From an uncultured Bacteroidales bacterium (GTDB taxonomy: Bacteria; Bacteroidota; Bacteroidia; Bacteroidales; P3): 6,880 nt of DNA. The position numbers and the translations under genes are program-made. The notes under the pieces are model-generated. The model made no database searches, was not told the DNA's origin, and saw only the letters and a program-made list of their open reading frames with translations. Below, piece by piece: positions 5,534-6,880 of the stretch (its first letter is position 1; the number at the start of each line of letters is the position of its first letter). Location: the NCBI GenBank assembly GCA_937915785.1, contig CALGGY010000110.1, forward strand, positions 1 through 6,880, in the 5' to 3' direction.

Positions 5534-6742
5534 ATGCTACAAGGCAAAAAAATAATTGTTGCGATAACTGGCGGCATTGCAGCCTACAAAATTCCGCAGC
5601 TCATCCGCCTTTTGGTGAAAAACGGTGCCGAGGTGAAGACGGTGGCCACCAAAAACGCGCTGCAGTTTGTAACGCCGCTAACCCTCGAAACAGTGTCGGG
5701 GCACGAGGTGTATTGCGACACCTTCGCCCCCAAGAACGAATTTTCTACCCAGCACATAGCCCTTGCCGACTGGGCCGACCTTATGGTGGTGGCACCCGCC
5801 ACGGCCAACATCATAGGCAAGTTTGCCTCCGGCATTGCCGATGACGCCCTTTCCACACTGCTGCTGGCTTTCGGCAAACAGGTGGTGGTGTGTCCGGCAA
5901 TGAATACCAACATGTACCAAAATGCTGTGGTTCAGGGGAATATCGGCAAACTCAAGGCACTTAGCGTGGATATTATGTCGCCCGCCGATGGCGAGCTGGC
6001 ATGTGGCGCGTCGGGGGTGGGACGCATGCCCGAACCGGAACAGATTGCAGAGCATATAGCAGGCGTTTTTACGAAAAATAATAGCCTTGACGGTAAAACC
6101 TTTCTTGTAACCGCCGGGCCTACGTACGAGCGTATCGACTCGGTGCGCTTTGTGGGCAATTTCTCCACAGGCAAGATGGGCTTTGCCGTGGCCGAGGAAC
6201 TTGCACGGCGCGGCGCCAAGGTTCACCTTGTGGCCGGACCAACGAGCCTTTCTGAAAAACACCTCAATATCAACAGGATAGATGTGGAATCGGCACGGGA
6301 GATGTACGCTGCCAGCATCGAAAAATTCCCGCACTGCGATGCCGCCATTCTCTCCGCAGCCGTGGCCGACTACCGTCCCAAAGTGGTGGCCGATCATAAG
6401 ATAAAGAAAACCGCCGGCACCGAAACCCTCGACCTGCACCTTGTGCAAAATCCCGACATACTTGCCACCTTGGGCAGCCGCAAAACACAACGCCAGCTGT
6501 TGGTAGGCTTTGCCCTCGAAACCGACAACGAGCTGGAAAATGCCAAAGGCAAGCTGCAGCGCAAAAACCTCGACATGATTGTACTCAACTCGCTGCACGA
6601 TGCCGGAGCTGGCTTTGGACACGACACAAACAAGGTTACCCTTATCACCGCCGACGGCACCGTCAGCCAAGGCACTCTGAAATCGAAAGCGGCAGTGGCA
6701 CAAGATGTTGTGGACAAGCTGGAAACACTGATGCAGAGGTAA
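5534..6742 (+). CDS. coaBC: Bifunctional phosphopantothenoylcysteine decarboxylase / phosphopantothenate-cysteine ligase
   Basis: This enzyme performs two steps of coenzyme A synthesis: it joins cysteine to 4'-phosphopantothenate, then decarboxylates the product to 4'-phosphopantetheine. At 402 residues it is close to the E. coli protein. The N-terminal FMN-binding CoaC half has ITGGIAAYK (11-19), catalytic H74 in T-Q-H-I, P121-A-M-N124-T-N-M, and the flap cysteine in A-C157-G-A-S-G-V-G-R-M-P-E-P. The C-terminal CoaB half has T193-A-G-P-T-Y-E, F-S-T-G-K-M-G (210-216) with N209 just before it, A-A-V-A-D-Y-R-P (275-282) and the lysine group K289-I-K-K (289-292). The usual D-P-V-R is D-S-V-R here (202-205), a mild change. 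The ATG at 5534 was chosen because MLQGKKIIVAITGG is the normal N terminus; the longer frame from 5453 overlaps the receptor gene. It starts 16 bases after that gene, so co-transcription is likely. Confidence 0.96.
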   Translation: MLQGKKIIVAITGGIAAYKIPQLIRLLVKNGAEVKTVATKNALQFVTPLTLETVSGHEVYCDTFAPKNEFSTQHIALADWADLMVVAPATANIIGKFASGIADDALSTLLLAFGKQVVVCPAMNTNMYQNAVVQGNIGKLKALSVDIMSPADGELACGASGVGRMPEPEQIAEHIAGVFTKNNSLDGKTFLVTAGPTYERIDSVRFVGNFSTGKMGFAVAEELARRGAKVHLVAGPTSLSEKHLNINRIDVESAREMYAASIEKFPHCDAAILSAAVADYRPKVVADHKIKKTAGTETLDLHLVQNPDILATLGSRKTQRQLLVGFALETDNELENAKGKLQRKNLDMIVLNSLHDAGAGFGHDTNKVTLITADGTVSQGTLKSKAAVAQDVVDKLETLMQR

Positions 6743-6880
6743 GGTGGGCAGTCGCCTGCATATCAGCGTTTTCAGCGCTATCTGCGATAAAAAGGAAGTC
6801 TCGAAGCGGTAACAGTTTATTAAACAATTCCCCATTTTGTACACTATATGCCCAAGGCCAGACACAGATCCTCGATGTAT
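6743..6880. other. Intergenic tail after coaBC
   Basis: No complete gene is seen here. A modest hairpin can form at 6765-6779 (AGCGTT against AGCGCT with a 3-base loop). An outer TCGC (6752-6755) / GCGA (6784-6787) pair could extend it, but with several mismatches between. It is followed by TAAAAAGG instead of a T run, so it is not a convincing plus-strand terminator. The sequence from about 6812 to 6846 is AT-rich. DUF4835, which I recall following coaBC in many Bacteroidota, does not begin here. Confidence 0.4.
6844..6880 (-). CDS. Possible C-terminal end of a convergent gene, partial
   Basis: Read on the minus strand, the window edge gives the open frame YIEDLCLALGI followed by TAG at 6844-6846. 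Its codons are G/C-ending like those of the operon genes, and a convergent gene would fit the lack of any plus-strand gene after coaBC. Only eleven residues are visible and the family cannot be named. The competing reading is a plus-strand start at ATG 6848 (MPKARHRSSMY), which looks less natural and has no good promoter. Confidence 0.22.
   Translation of the reverse strand, partial: YIEDLCLALGI

Noticed and set aside
6752..6790. Hairpin after coaBC as an intrinsic terminator
   Set aside because: The stem has several mismatches and is followed by A-rich instead of T-rich sequence on the coding strand.
5678..6865. Long antisense open frame (395 codons) opposite coaBC
   Set aside because: It covers a strongly conserved enzyme on the other strand, has shadow-like composition, and shows no domain or start signal.

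Overview
The window looks like chromosome from a member of the Bacteroidota, probably a Bacteroidales anaerobe. Three things point there. Promoter-like sequences match the Bacteroidota pattern (TTTG, about 19 bases, TAnnTTTG). Translation starts lie in A-rich leaders without a Shine-Dalgarno sequence. One gene encodes an outer-membrane beta-barrel receptor with a carboxypeptidase-like regulatory domain, a type characteristic of this phylum. No RNA gene, CRISPR array or insertion sequence was seen.

Positions 1-600 are AT-rich (about 30% G+C by hand count, against about 52% in a sample of the first operon gene). They carry two small unrecognised open frames on the minus strand and a divergent promoter region. 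From 628 to 2773 lies a compact three-gene plus-strand operon: a DRTGG-domain protein, a small stand-alone GHKL-type ATPase of the anti-sigma/RsbW kind, and an [FeFe]-hydrogenase-like iron-sulfur protein. The third protein keeps all four cysteines expected to hold the H-cluster. It has lost the proton-transfer cysteine and the active-site methionines of catalytic hydrogenases, as in the putative sensory (HydS, group C) type, and it has no C-terminal PAS domain. The likely role of the set is redox or hydrogen sensing coupled to a phosphorylation switch, but this is inference.

A 77-base gap (2774-2850) contains a possible weak terminator overlapping a good promoter match. It is followed by an 888-residue TonB-dependent-receptor-like outer-membrane protein (2851-5517). 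Sixteen bases later comes coaBC (5534-6742), the bifunctional coenzyme A biosynthesis enzyme, which may be co-transcribed with the receptor gene. The last 138 bases are mostly non-coding, with perhaps the C-terminal end of a convergent minus-strand gene at the edge.

The most interesting part is the sensory-hydrogenase cassette. The catalytic HydABC subunits and the SpoIIE-type phosphatase that often accompany such genes are not in the window. The hydrogenase-like protein appears to have no output domain of its own, so the neighbouring ATPase is a natural candidate output partner.
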